Shown: positions 1-12,179 of the stretch, in pieces
Layout: the number at the start of each line of letters is the position of its first letter
Numbering within the stretch: position 1 is the stretch's first letter
Source: Nageia nagi
Lineage: Eukaryota; Pinophyta
Reading direction: 5' to 3'
NCBI GenBank assembly: GCA_050084985.1
Contig: JBITNC010000001.1
Span: 185,566,001-185,630,000, forward strand
DNA length: 64,000 nucleotides
Program-made: the position numbers and the translations under genes
The notes under the pieces: generated by a model
Told to the model about the DNA's origin: nothing
Databases searched by the model: none
Seen by the model: the letters and a program-made list of their open reading frames with translations, nothing else

Positions 1-2084
1 CTTTTTGATGTTTTTCCAATTGATTAATATCTTCTTCTATCACCTTATGACTAATGACATATGTACAAACACCTATTTCTTTGTATAACTACATAGTATC
101 CTTTTCTTCTTCATATTCCTTACTATTGTCATCATTTTACTCATGAATTTTGATATTTTGGTATGGGAGTATGGTGTTCCTAACTTATGCAATAATGTTT
201 GGATTCTCATCCACTTCTTCCACTACATATTCCTATCCATCATGATTAAATTTGATTAATTTATGTAATGTAAACAATACGCACCTTATAGGATGTATCC
301 ATGGTTTCCCTAGAAGGATGTCATAAAGAAGCTTTGTATCTAGAACATAGGTCAAATGTCCCATTGTATTTGGTCCCAATTGAATAGGTATAATGATATG
401 TCCAACACATGCTTTCTCTCACTATCATAACCTATGATCTTGTACTTACTTCATAGAAATTTTGGCATAAATTTATCCCTAAATATTTTAATGAAATAAA
501 TAGAATAAATGTTCAAACCTGGACCATTATCTACAAATGCATGATTGAGTATTTTTCCTAGTAGCTTTACATATATATGAATTGGCAAGCATTTTCAATG
601 ATATCATCATTGGGAATTTCATCATTAGTAAATGTGATTGCATTCTTGAAGAAAATTATCATTCCCACCAAAGATCTAGTAGAAATATTTATGTCAACAT
701 CAATGACACTAAGAAGCTCAAACAATGCTAGCTTATGCTCTTCATAGGTCTCAAATAACGCAAGTAAACTTATTTTATAATTTGCATTTTTAATATTTTG
801 TAATATGTTCTTTTTGCATTTATCCTTATTCTTTTGTTGAAGAGAATATGTATGAGGTACCTCTTTTGAAGAAGAAATTGGGTTAGGAATACCTTTCTTT
901 GACCTTGTGGAAGCATTGCATGTTTGTTCCAATTTTGGACCTATATTTGAATATACCTTTAAATTAATTCATCATCAAACTCAATAGGTTCACTATTATC
1001 ATCATAAATAATTATACTGACCTTGTTAACTGAAGGTAAATCTTGATTTTTGACTTTGAGCATATTATTTTCATATGAGACTATACCACTATCCAACAAG
1101 TATTTTAATTTCTTCCTTAGAACATAGCAACCTATTGCATTATGTCCTTTGATTTCATGATATTTGTAAAATTGATTTTCCCTATACTAATGAGGATTCT
1201 CATCATTAGGTCCATATTCTTTTCCTTGAATTTATTTGATTAAACCCATGTCTAAATAATCTTCAAACATTTGGATACATGTAATGGATACACATATTTG
1301 GATAATTTTCTATCCTTAGGTTTTTCTTGATGAGTTGGCTCAACAAAATTGATTGAATTAGCATCATTTTTGTTATAGGGATTCCTACCATTATCTTTGT
1401 TTGGGGAGGATGATGTATACTTGAGAAAACTAGATCTTACTAAGAATTCTTCTTTCTCAATAAGCAGATGAACCATATGCATAAATGAATCATTAACATG
1501 CTCAAGACCTTTTCCACTAATAATAGGATGAATTTTTTCAAGGAATATATTTTCAATGAAGCTTTCTTCCACCCTTTTTTCAATATATATCCAAAGCTTT
1601 ATGAATCGAGGAGCAAATGTATCTAACCTCTTCATTTGGCCTTACCTATAATAGATCAAGTTTATCAAATCTATTGGTTTCTTTACATCACATATAAAGT
1701 GAGATTTGAAATGATACTTAAACTACTAATAATATGTTATATAACCTAGTTCCAAGCTATGAAACCACTTTCAAGGTTCTCTGATTAAACTCATGAGAAA
1801 ATATTTTTCTTTTAAGTTCTCATTGATACCACACTTAAGCTCTATAATATATTCAAAACCTTGAATATGAGTAATAGGATTGGTTCACCATTATTTTTTT
1901 TGAAATTAGGATCCTTATCTATATCAACAAGGAGTATATTGCAAATATCCATGCTCAATGGGTTACCCTTATTTTCTATTCAATCTAGATGAACCTTGAA
2001 CTTACTCCTGAGCTGTGCAACCTTATACTTGAGATGTTTAAAATCTTCATGAGTGAAGGTTCCTAAATTGGATGTAGTTTTCAT
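1..2084 (-). pseudogene. Gypsy element A, gag-protease remnant (runs off left edge)
   Basis: Decayed gag and protease of a Ty3/gypsy retrotransposon read leftward from an ATG at 2084. The gag core lies about 1900-1250: a motif like R-E-P-x-K-W-F-H-S-L followed by MKRLDTFAPRFIKLW, the helical capsid region typical of plant gag. Protease-like sequence lies about 560-230, where frames give NHAFVDNGPGLNICSIY, matching the family's D-N/S-G-x-S-L-N-V active-site strand, and then FLGKPWIHP, the usual L-G-R-P-W-I flap motif. Frameshifts and stops separate the pieces, so no product is expected. The 5' LTR (2259-2993) lies on its right; reverse transcriptase and the rest would lie beyond position 1. 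Assignment to the Tat/Athila side of gypsy rests on the protease wording and is moderate. Confidence 0.62.
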
Positions 2085-2214
2085 AGTATAATATGTTCTA
2101 AACCTAATTTAAAGAAAGAAAATACTATATAATATGAGAACTAATATGTTTATATGTGTTTTAAACATAGTGTAATATGTTCTAAACCTAATTTAAAGAA
2201 AGAAAATACTATAT
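2082..2214. repeat. Direct duplication, 49 bp, period 84
   Basis: A 49-bp block starting at 2082 (catagtataatatgttc...) recurs at 2166 with a single difference. It sits between the gag start and the 5' LTR of gypsy element A, in the untranslated leader. Near identity inside an otherwise decayed element points to a late duplication. Confidence 0.85.
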
Positions 2215-2258
2215 GTTTACCTCTAAATAAACTAAAAGCACATATACATTTAATTACA

Positions 2259-2993
2259 TGATAAACCTAAGCTAATTAACTTAAATAAATATACATGAAT
2301 AAGGGAATTCAATAGTGCAATAATAGTAGAATAAAATTACAATGATGTCAAGATGTAAAACCCAACTACATGCACTAAAGAGAAAAGAATTGAGTGAAAG
2401 ATAAATACTTATGTATTATTACCTGTATCAAAGTTGAGGATATAATGAATGAACTTGTTGAATAATGGTGACTTTGCAATGTGATTCCCAAGGAAAAATG
2501 TAAAAGAAACACCAATGCAAGTGCAAGTCTTAGAGAGCTTAGCACAGGTATGAACCTCAACATGGGTACTAATGATTCTGAAGAATGAGATTCACCAATA
2601 AGAGTTGATGAAAATAGAGATGATAAGTTGAACTGAGCATATGATCATGAAAGTGGATGAAAGATATTCAATCAAGTGATAATAATATTCCAATCTTAAT
2701 AGATAACATTTATAAATCCTACATGTAGGGTACTAGCTATCAAGATGAAATCTTGAAATGATTTCTTCAAGTTAGAGATACTTACATTTATATTAGGTGT
2801 GATTCACCATTTGACCCCTTATGTGAAAGTAGTAGCCAACATGTTATACCTAACATAAAATATAAGAACACAACCTAAGAAATATGTGATCATAGGGTAA
2901 AATATGATTAAATATTACTAAATATGAATAAGACATGTATGTAAGTTGACTTAAGTAGGACCATATTTAGGGGAACTTTTTTAGGTTTCAACA
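2259..2993 (-). repeat. 5' LTR of gypsy element A
   Basis: This stretch aligns from end to end with 58611-59354. Shared landmarks, left to right, are the opening TG with ctaag and aaataaatata, caatagtgcaataatag, gcatatgatcatgaaa/acatatgatcatgaaa, and the closing ...tttcaaca/...atcaata. Read on the minus strand it starts TGTTGA and ends in CA, the usual LTR termini. Gag of element A follows on the same strand 175 bp further left, which makes this the 5' LTR. No primer-binding site could be recognised next to it. Confidence 0.7.
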
Positions 2994-3116
2994 CAAAGAA
3001 TGGAAAATAAACAAAATCTAACAATGCATGATGGCATCTTAAAGAGGTTATAATATATGGAACTTAAGATCAATAGTCAAAGTAAAAGCAAGATGTTGTA
3101 TCATTTAATTATCAAT

Positions 3117-3831
3117 TGTTAGGTTTTAACTATAAAATAAAATAGTTTTTCTTGAGAAATATTTAAACTTGAATAAGAAATACAATACCAAATAAGAAAA
3201 TAGCAAATAAACCAAGCACACAAGGATAAGAGATAAGGTTTTTCACATGGTTCAATCGATGTGAGCTACATCCACCAAGAAGCTATCAATCCTTGATTCA
3301 CTATAAATCATACAAGTCCTCCAAGAGTCATACTAGTAGCATAACCTTGCTACAAAATCTCTCTTTGAATTGCAAAAGATTCTCACTACAAACTCTCCAT
3401 CTCTCTCTAACCTATCTTGCACCAACTACATAATCTCACATGAATCCTAGATTACATCCATAAGTCCCAAACCAAGACCATCTATTTATAAGCAAGTTAC
3501 CATTCACATTTTAAATGTAAGTGGTAAAATAATCTATGACATAATGTTCCATACTGATTATAATCTCTAAGGATAAAATTATGGCTTGATGAGGCATAAT
3601 CTTGACTTCGCAAAATGGATTACAACATCCTCTATTTCCTAATCGACCTACATCAAATCGACTATCATTTTGATATCAATCCCATGAATAAAAACTATAG
3701 GCCTATGTTGAATGAAATACCAACTACATGATCAATTTTCCAATCCCCTAGATCATCCCTCCAAGATTTGATAAAAAATAGAGTCTCCAAAATATAAACT
3801 TTAGTCCATGTATCAAGCTCCAAACCCAATA
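3117..3831 (-). repeat. 3' LTR of copia-1
   Basis: It aligns with 17278-18004 over its whole length; shared blocks include gctatcaatccttg, gcaccaactacataatctca, agattacatccata and aattatggcttgatga. On the minus strand it begins TATTGGGTTTGG (TG mutated to TA) and ends CCTAACA. Confidence 0.8.
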
Positions 3832-3842
3832 ATCTCCCACTT
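3832..3842 (-). other. Polypurine tract of copia-1
   Basis: The minus strand reads AAGTGGGAGAT immediately before the LTR. The position and the G-rich core match the plus-strand primer of plant copia elements. Confidence 0.65.
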
Positions 3843-4248
3843 AGAGATTGATATTATATTAGCCTCTTAATTTATGAGACTAATTGAAATTTAGACATAT
3901 CCTAAGTTCTCCTTTTCCTTATGAACACAACCATCATGTACATCATCCATGCCTGTAAGTGATTTGTAGTCCTCAAGCTCCCACTCTTTCTTAGATTTTT
4001 CTTGCATTTTTGGTACCCATACTTTATATATTTACTCTTAAAGCACCTTTTCCAACCTTTCTCAACCCCACTTGGAATTTCATTCCAACCTTACCATGAC
4101 CTTTCTTGAAATTTCCACCTATAGAGGCTAAGTACATAACATTGTTAGAAGCATTAGCAAGCAAATAAGGAGAGACAACCATATCTCCTCTAGCAATACT
4201 TATAGAATGTTTAGATACTTTCCAAGTCTTATTATCAAATGCAACTAT
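3843..4248 (-). pseudogene. Copia-1 protease/pre-integrase remnant, left half
   Basis: One minus-strand frame from 4248 reads VAFDNKTWKVSKHSISIARG and continues about 50 residues without a stop. This is the segment that follows the aspartic protease in Tnt1-like copia polyproteins (F-x-x-x-x-W-K-V-x-K-G). It continues the reading frame that stops at 16112 on the far side of gypsy element B. After about 4040 the frame breaks, and nothing resembling integrase or reverse transcriptase precedes the polypurine tract. Confidence 0.55.
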
Positions 4249-4490
4249 TGAATAAGATGTGGTAATTTAATACATGTACCTATGTATCAAATTCACCATA
4301 ATAATTTTGTTGATACAATTTTTATTGCTAAAAATTAATATCTAGAGAAGGTTGACTCTTTTCTTGATTGGACTAACCAAATGAAAATTACAAAAGCAAA
4401 TGATGCATGAAAATAAAATTACAGGGATAAAGCAAATCTAAACTACTATGTTAGGAGTGCAAGTAAGCAAATCAAATAAATATAAAACTT
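4249..4490 (-). repeat. 3' LTR remnant of gypsy B (terminal 242 bp)
   Basis: Aligns with 14694-14932: shared aagatgtggtaatttaatac, caaatgatgcatgaaaataa and gtgcaagtaa. Homology stops abruptly at about 4490, where the other LTR runs on for a further 1.2 kb. Only the U5-side end survives here. Confidence 0.75.
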
Positions 4491-4699
4491 ACTATCAAAT
4501 TATATGAAATGGTACCTTAGGTTGCTCCATCTTTTGGTGTATCCTTTAGCAAAATTGCTAAGGCTACAAATTATTCTTCATTAGATGACATACCTGACTC
4601 CTAGATAAGCATGGATAATGAAACAAAATGGTTTATAAACTTTAAATTGATATTTTATCTAATCCTTGTAAACTCTACATTCCATTTCTCTACCTTTAT

Positions 4700-7600
4700 C
4701 ATTTATTGGGAAAACTTGGAGAACTTATCATCAAATTTTTTCTTTATCTAATCAATAAGACTATCATCTGATTTTTGCATTGCATCATAGAATGCCTTCA
4801 TATTATCTAATGTATATATAGTTTTATCTCCCTTGTATAGGGGAGGAATATTATTTATATCAAAAATCATCAAGGTTCCATTCAACTTATTTATCTCTAG
4901 CATGAGTGATTTCATACATTTATGCATACACAATATCAGCTCATGAACATGAGTGATCTTTTATGATATTGCCAAAATATTATCATGGGAGCTATCAATA
5001 ATCTAAAATATCCTTTTGATTCATTATCTTGATGAATTCTATATTTTTCATATAATTTTACAACTCTACTCTTTAGAATAAAAATAACTTTATATTCTTC
5101 TATCTTTTTCTCACAATATAATACATACTCCTAGATTGAATTTAATAGACTCAAAATTGAAATAAAATTACCCAATATCTAGCTTTGATATTCTTCAACG
5201 TCTCTATAGGTAAGCCTTACTTGATGGGTACCTATACATATTGGTATAGAGTCCTCTCTTTATTCTTCAACTTTTCTCTTAGCGTTGCCTTTATTTTTGC
5301 AAAATTTTCCATTTCTACTTTTATATTTGCATCCTTCTTAACATTGGTGTCTTGCAAGGCTTTTAGGTCTTCTTTGAGTTTTTTCTTCTCATCTCTTAGA
5401 GATTTGTACTCTAATTATTTATTCTTTAAGAAGGCCTTTAAAGAATCAATCTTGAGCTTAAAATCTTTAATTCAACCATTTTTCATGGTGAGATCTACAC
5501 CTTTGGCTTTTAAATTTTCTCCCCTTTCTTCTATCACTTTGGCCAACTTTGAAGACTTTGCTACTTCCTATAGCTATTGAATCTATATATTCAAAACATT
5601 TTTTTAAGTTTGATGATGTTTCTCCTTCTTAATGATCATAGATTATTGTTTCTCTAATTTATGTACCTTCCATTAGAGTCATCTGTATCCTCATTATATT
5701 TCTCTTATCCATTCACTTGATTTTATTTGACCTTAACTATATGAATATGCCTTTACAATAATCTTGCTTTTTAGATTTTGCATCAAGTTGTATTGTAGAA
5801 ATATCTAACACCTATTTTTGGATGTATACAATAGTATCTAGGTGGATTTGACCTTGAAGTTTCTACTATTTATGATGCTTCTTGAACCACTCCTTGTTTG
5901 ATTTATCGATGTCACTATAATTAGTGAGATGAAAAGAAGAATCTATTTTCTTAATAGAAATAAGAGGAATCACTGCTACTAAAATATCCTCCACATCATC
6001 AAAATTTTCACCTATTGGAATTACATGCTATGGGATCATTGGAACTATGTGTTATGGGGAGGGAGTATCCTAAATTAGCTCTAGTATTTATTCCTTTTTT
6101 GCTTGTGTCTTCGAAATAACTTTATTCTTCTTTTGAGTTGGGGAGCTCTCACCTTTTTAAGGTGTTTCCTTAGGAGTGGGTATTTTTATATGGCTACTCC
6201 ATATTTTAATAACTCTATATGGTTGAGTGGAATTAGAATATTCTCTCTAACCATCATCTAACTTTTTGGTAACTGGCTCATCACTCTCTATAGTTGATCC
6301 TTGTAGAATCATTTTCTGATGCTAAGGATTCCATGAAGGATTTTCATCCTTCTTGGTCCTTTCATAGGTTTTCTTTGGGGATTAGGCTTTTCTTTTCTAG
6401 CTGATCTTCTATTTTGTAGGAGGTTTTTCTTTCTCCAAATACATAGATAAAGTAGCATCCTTCTTCTCTTGCTCTTTCTTTTTCTATTCATCCTCTTTAG
6501 CAAGCCTTTTCTTAAGCTCCTTCACGTATGTACTGTATTTATTGGATACAACCTTATCATCAATCCATACTATATCACTAGTCTTCATGGAGGTTGTGAG
6601 TAGCTTATGCTCAAGCATGATATCTTGCTTTTATATATATTTTTTTAATAAGGCTTGTTCTTCAGTATTCATTTGGCCCTTTCCTTTCATGGCCTATAGA
6701 ATTTTATCCACCATTATACCCTTTTTCTTTTTAAGGTATGTCTAGTTGCAACATACTCCTTATCATAGGCATATAATAATACCTTATCTTGTTTACAACT
6801 CCATGTCAATTATTTATGTTTACTTTTGACTTGGTACTATCCAAAACACTTTCTTTTGTATTTTGACAATTTAGAATTATTAAGAATTTTCTAAAGAGCC
6901 TTGGGCAAACTAGTATCTCTATTAGAAGAAGAGGAATATTTAATCCAGATGCTATAGTTTTTCCTCCATATGGAAATGCATGAAGTATCAAGAAAATAAT
7001 TTGGCAAAAATGGCCCATCATCAAAGTTATTTATGAAATTTTCAAATTTGTCTATAAAACATCTGACAAAATTGGAAGCTTTTGAATTAACTATATTCAA
7101 GTGAGTTGTGAACACTCCCAAAGGATCATAAGGCTAGAAAACTAAAATTTTCTCTAGCTCTAACTATTGCATCTTTGTTGTTAAATATTCCCAACAAAAT
7201 TTGTTGAAGGCTTGAATTGAGTCAAATCCTAGGGAATATGTATAGAATATTTTTTTCCCTTAGGGACTCCCCATGATGTTTCAACATAATCTTCTTTCCT
7301 TATGACCTCAATAGTAAAAGCCTAGTTTGAAAAAAAGAATGGTAATTTCATGGGCTTATCATAGAATCCATTTAATATAATAATTATATAGTTTTCTATG
7401 AGATAATAATCACCTTTCCTAAATTTTTCTTACTTCAAATTTGAAGTTATTGACTTGGATATCCTAGGATAAGTTGTGCAAAAAATGAAATTGAGAGTAA
7501 GGAATAGAAAATATCTCACAAAATTATAATAGGAGCCATTTACATTGAGCATCTTTGTCCACTCATCTACCATTTGGGGATCTCCATCATCATATACCTG

Positions 7601-8000
7601 AGATAACTATAGGTTTAGGAAGGCCTTTAGATGTTGGTGAAGTAGTAGACAATAAAGTAAATAAGAATAGTGATACTAATTCAATCTATCCTTATTTGCA
7701 AGCCTCACAACCAATTTGTTTTTGACCATATTGTACCAATCCTAATGGTATTGAGTGTGATTTTTAATAGTCTAGAATGCCATGGTGATATGCTTTGGAT
7801 GCATAATGCATATGTCCTTATCACCACACAACACCATGATCATGATGAGGATTTGAGATAAATTAGGTTTGAACCCTAAAATCCCATAAAAATTCTTCTT
7901 TTCCATAGTGGGACTTAGCAAAAAAGGCTTCAACTAGTCCAAGGGGTATTTTTCTCTATCTTTTGTAGCCACCTTCACACTAGGCTAGGTTTTGATAAAT
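4700..8000 (-). pseudogene. Accessory 3' region of gypsy B, charged open segments of unknown role
   Basis: Between integrase and the 3' LTR remnant the minus strand is A-rich. It carries several open segments in coding orientation that are not part of the standard gag-pol. One frame (7121 to about 6890) reads SKASNFVRCFIDKFENFINN and then DDGPFLPNYFLD; further on (6700-6100) the frames are dense in Lys and Glu (for example KEDE and EKKDATLSMYLEKEKPP), suggesting a disordered or coiled-coil protein. A third piece (4933-4748) contains NKLNGTLMIFDINNIPPLYK. Frameshifts prevent a single product. Extra open reading frames downstream of pol are known in some Tat-group elements, but I cannot name this one. 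Confidence 0.4.
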
Positions 8001-8619
8001 CAAGTTGAAAAAGAGCTTTGTACATGGAAAATCATATTAAGTGAAGGATCATGATCACTTCCTTGCAATTTGAAATATTTTGGGAATTTACCTTAGTGAA
8101 GGGGGCTAGGGCTTTGATTAGATTTAGATAGGGGTGACACCTCTCCTATAAAAAGGGATAATAAAATTAGTTTTACATAGTAGATCCCATAAGGTGTTAT
8201 ATTTGATTTTATTAGCTTAAAAGGGTTTTACCTTTAGATCTATGTGGTTTTCTAACAAATTTGTATCAAAGAAATTCTCATTCATATCACTTACTATGCT
8301 TTAGGGGCCTAAGGACTTACCCATTTTGATAGAAATTTATGGATGCAAGCTAGAAAAATTGGAATCAAAAGTAGAAATTGCTAAAACCTCTAAAAATTGT
8401 AAGCTCATGATGACTAAAAAATATGAAGGTATAAATGGCTAAGGCACAAAATTCAAATGGGCTTAAAAATTGTACGATGGGAAAACTAAAATTTAAAATA
8501 CATAAAATATATACAAATAATACACTTACATGTTTAACAAGAAGTATAAAACTTCAAATGCTAGCTATTGATCATGAGAAAAAGGATATAACCATTTAAC
8601 CACTCCAAATTGAATGCAT

Positions 8620-9500
8620 TTTTCTATATTTCTTGAACAATGGTATATGGAATAGACCACAAAGAATCAAACTTGTGATAGCATTTGGGTTTAGCTTGAT
8701 CCTCATCCCATTTAAGAACCAAATCTACAAGATTGAAAGAAATATCAGATGCATACCTCTTATCAAACCATCTCTTCATGACACTATTTATCTTATAAAT
8801 GTTTTTGTATAAATTCTCTTGGAGTTTATCCAAGTAGATAAAGAAGATTGAACATCCTCATTTGCAATGGATTTGCATCATTCATCTCATATTGATTAAG
8901 TAGCTAAAAGTAGGAAACTCAATATGAGATGGTAATATAGCTCATTTCCTATATATTAGAACTTAAGAAAATTTTTTGATGGATGACTAGTAGGTGATCC
9001 AGTCTACCCATAATGCCAAGTCAAACCTCTTATCCTAGTCTTTTTGATTTTAATCTACTATCCTCTTTAGGATTCTCAATAAATTTTTATTCATTGACTT
9101 AAGTAATCCATTACCTTGAGGGTAACAATTGGAATAATTTTTCTAGTAAATACTATATTTGAGAGCAAACTTTTAAAACTTAGCTCTTAAACATGTCAAA
9201 CCATTGTATGATATAATAGTTTGTGGGATACCAAACCTTGTTATAATGCTCTCCATGATAGATATGATTATGTATTGATCTTATTGTTTGGTAGTATAAT
9301 ATTTTTTCCATCTTGGGAAATAGCCTATATTTATTAGGATGAATTTATTTCCAACTGAGGACATTGGATTGATTATACCAATAAAATCAAGGCTCCATTG
9401 GTAGAAAGGCTCTTATGTAGTAATAGGCTATAAGGGAATGGATGACATTCTTCTTCTTCCCACTAATATATGACATTTATCACATTATTTGGTAATATGA
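8620..9500 (-). pseudogene. Gypsy B integrase
   Basis: Decayed integrase. In order on the minus strand: the core start Q-W-S-L-D-F-I-G (about 9400; catalytic Asp in D-F-I-G), then ITRFGIPQTIISYNG (second catalytic position, D mutated to Y-N-G), then YPQGNGLLKSMNKNLLRIL, corresponding to the Q-x-N-G-x-x-E helix with Glu lost. The C-terminal part at 8833-8624 includes VMKRWFDKRYASDISFNLVD, then LVLKWDE, the usual R-x-F-x-x-G-D-L-V-L domain that precedes the end of gypsy integrases. Stops in several places make it non-functional. Confidence 0.75.
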
Positions 9501-9788
9501 AATGAATTTATGTATAAGGAAGGATAAAAAAATCTACTTGTAAAGTTTTACAGTAGTGGTATATCTTGAGTAGTTTCCTCAAAAGAAACCTAAATAAAAC
9601 TCTTTAAGATCCTCTTTAACCTTATCCTGATGAATGCATCTCAATAACATCCCATCATGATTTTTTCTTTATAGTACATAATATATCATGCAATAGTTGA
9701 GAGAATTTAATATAAATATCCTCCTTTAACAAGCATTGAGCTCAGATGGTAATCTACCACTATCAAAGTATATACAAGGTTGAGTTAT

Positions 9789-10390
9789 CTAATTACTTGA
9801 TTCTGCTAAAAATTCCAAAAGTTCTCTATCTTCATCTTCTACTATGATAATCATGATGTGGTCAAAGATGTGATCTTCAAATAATTGTTTACAAATAGCT
9901 CTTCCATTAACTACTTTAGTAGGATATATCTCAACATTATATTGTAGGATCTTTGTGATCCATCTAGCTCTACTAGAATCCATTTCACCTTACATAATAT
10001 AACTCCTAACATCTAGGTGGATGTATGATCTTATTGTGGGAAATATAATGCTTGAACTTGTTAAGGTATTTCATAATAGTGAATACCTATTTTTTAATAA
10101 ATTCATATCTTTTTTTATCTCCATTCAAGGTATGGCTGAAAAAGGCTATAGGGTGTTCATCAAAATTATCTTCCTTTTATGTTAGAATTGTAATAATACT
10201 CCTTTTTGTTCCATATGCATACAAGATAAAGTCCTTTGAGAAGTCAAGATTCCTTAATATTGGAGCAAACATAATAACATATTTTATCTATTCAAAAGCC
10301 TTACCTCACTCTACTATCCACTTAAATGGGATATTATCTTTTATTAGTTTTGTTATTAGTCGAACAATTTTGATAAAATCCTAAATGAAC
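9789..10390 (-). pseudogene. Gypsy B RNase H (retroviral-type)
   Basis: The minus strand reads FSKDFILYAYGTKRSIITIL followed by HPIAFFSHTLNGDKKRYEF, the standard sequence of the RNase H that follows gypsy reverse transcriptase (D-A-S to G, then P-I-A-F-x-S-R-x-L). It ends with SSRARWITKILQYNVEIYPT (from 9983), the family's R-x-A-R-W-x-x-x-L-x-x-F/Y-D-I connection motif. Here the usual next domain of Tat elements, an archaeal-type RNase H, is missing; the frame goes on towards the integrase zinc region (YRKNHDGMLLRC-like, about 9650). Confidence 0.7.
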
Positions 10391-10619
10391 CTTCTTACAA
10401 AATTGATTTGAACCACAAAGGCTTGTAGCTTTTTAATGTTAGATAGGATGGTAAGCTTAGAAATAGCTTCCACTCTCTCCATATCAATGGAAAATTCATA
10501 TTTTGAAATGACACATCTAAGAAACTTTCTTTGATCCATAACAAAGATGGATTTCATTATATTTAATGAAATTTCAAATTCTTTGCACTTTTAGAAAGTT
10601 TATAGGATATGCTGCAAGT

Positions 10620-11080
10620 GATCATTTTTCTTCTTCAAAAAAACTATAACATCATATAAATATACAAAAATAGCCTTATTGATCAACTCTCTAAATTCAT
10701 GATTCATAACCCTTTTAAACCTTTCTCTGGTATTGGATAGACTAAATGGCATTAGTTGGAAAGTAAATTTATCCCTCTTTGTAGTGAATGTAATTTTATA
10801 TTAATCTTCATCTTTTACCCAAATATGGTTATACCTAGAGAATCCATAAATAAAAGAAAAGCATTCTACTCCTACAATAGTATGTAGAATTTATTCCATA
10901 GGAGGCAAAGGGTAATTATCTTTAAGTGAGGCTCTATTAAGATTCCAAAAATCTACATACAACCTAATATCTACATTCTTCTTAATAATTGGTACCAGAT
11001 TAGCCACCCAAGTAGAATTCTTGATGGGATATCTTTGCTTGAAATAAATTTTGAATATCTTGTTGCATTATAACCTCAAT
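10620..11080 (-). pseudogene. Gypsy B reverse transcriptase
   Basis: The minus strand reads KNSTWVANLVPIIKKNVDIR, LYVDFWNLNRASLKDNYPLP, CFSFIYGFSRYNHIWV, KITFTTKRDKFTFQLMPFSL and KAIFVYLYDVIVFLKK. These are the classic ordered gypsy RT motifs: V-x-K-K-x-G-x-x-R, L-N-x-x-x-x-x-D-x-Y-P-L-P, F-S-x-x-D-G-F-S-G-Y-x-Q, M-P-F-G-L and Y-x-D-D. The catalytic Y-x-D-D appears as Y-L-Y-D, so one Asp is lost, and stops interrupt the frame. Confidence 0.82.
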
Positions 11081-11599
11081 TTTAGGATTCATTAGCCTCT
11101 ATTTCCATTAGAAAATAATCACCCCTTCCTTCAACTCTATGGTGTAATGGATCACATCTCCATTGACCACCTTCAAATCATTATAGTTCCATGCCATTAT
11201 ACCAAAAACATCCTTCATGATCTCAACTATATCCAAAATATCTTTTGATGAGTTCTTTATTCCAATTTTTTAGAACTTTGTTAGGAGTTATTTCGAACTC
11301 TTTAAAGTTCTTGGGAGCAGCTAAAATTTTTTCTCTTCATAACTAATCATATTTATTGAAGATATTTTTGAATGAGATAATACCTTTGGGAAAGGTATTA
11401 TTTCTCAATTATAGTACATTTTCTTATCAAAATTCCTCAACTAGTGACTCCTAGCTATTTGGACATAACAATTGTATAACTAAGCAATCATTTATATCTT
11501 TATCACTATTGAAGACTTTCCAAAAATAGTCATTATTAGGGATAAAAGGCTTGAAAATCAGCTAGATCCCCTTTCTTCTTAGCCAATGATTGTTGGGAT

Positions 11600-11975
11600 C
11601 AAAATTTGATCCTTTTTGAGCTAAGACATTAGCTTCAATATTTTGATCATAGAAATTTCAATGAAGTTAAGAGCATTAAAACTCTCCAATAATTTCCATA
11701 CTCTATTTTTGTATTTCTTGAGATAATGATGTCTAGCTAAGCACCTATTTATCACTTGGTTAATAACCAATTCTAAATCACCAAAAATGGTTAAATATGT
11801 TATCTTCAATTTATTTTATTATTATATCCCTATGCATATGGCTTCATATTTTGCTATATTATTTGTACAACTCCAAGTTAGGTGAAAGGAATTTCTCTTT
11901 GTTTCACCAAATGGGGACCTTAAAAAACCTTAACACCAACACCATTATTTAATTTTGCTCCATCAAAGGGCATTT
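11600..11975 (-). pseudogene. Archaeal-type RNase H (aRNH) upstream of RT in gypsy B
   Basis: A second RNase H on the same strand as the rest of the element. In order: CKMPFDGAKLNNGVGVKVF (first catalytic Asp in F-D-G-A), FHLTWSCTNNIAKYEAICIG (the diagnostic T-N-N-x-A-E-Y-E-A, with Glu to Lys in A-K-Y), then YLTIFGDLELVINQVINRCL (third catalytic Asp in F-G-D), then LARHHYLKKYKNRVWKLLES and NIEANVLAQ, the closing A-D-x-L-A. One frameshift and several stops split it. It lies between protease and RT, whereas Tat elements usually carry it between RNase H and integrase, as gypsy D in this window does. Confidence 0.8.
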
Positions 11976-12179
11976 TACATAACTCTTTTTTGCTTATTAA
12001 CTGAAGGGTAAGGGTCAAAAGATCAATGATCTCTTCAATAATTACATAATTCCCCATGCCCTTACTGCTAATTTGATTGATCATAAGTTCAAAAACTAAG
12101 TACACAAAATCTAATTCCATTTCAATATTATTTGTCAACAAATCCTACTCACTTATCATGTTAACTTTAGAGGTAGTTT

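Noticed and set aside
5185-5580. Plus-strand open frame of 131 codons, Phe/Ser-rich
   Set aside because: It is the antisense of an A-rich, Lys-rich minus-strand stretch in gypsy B. The composition (Phe/Leu/Ser) is what complementary Lys/Glu codons give, and there is no family resemblance.
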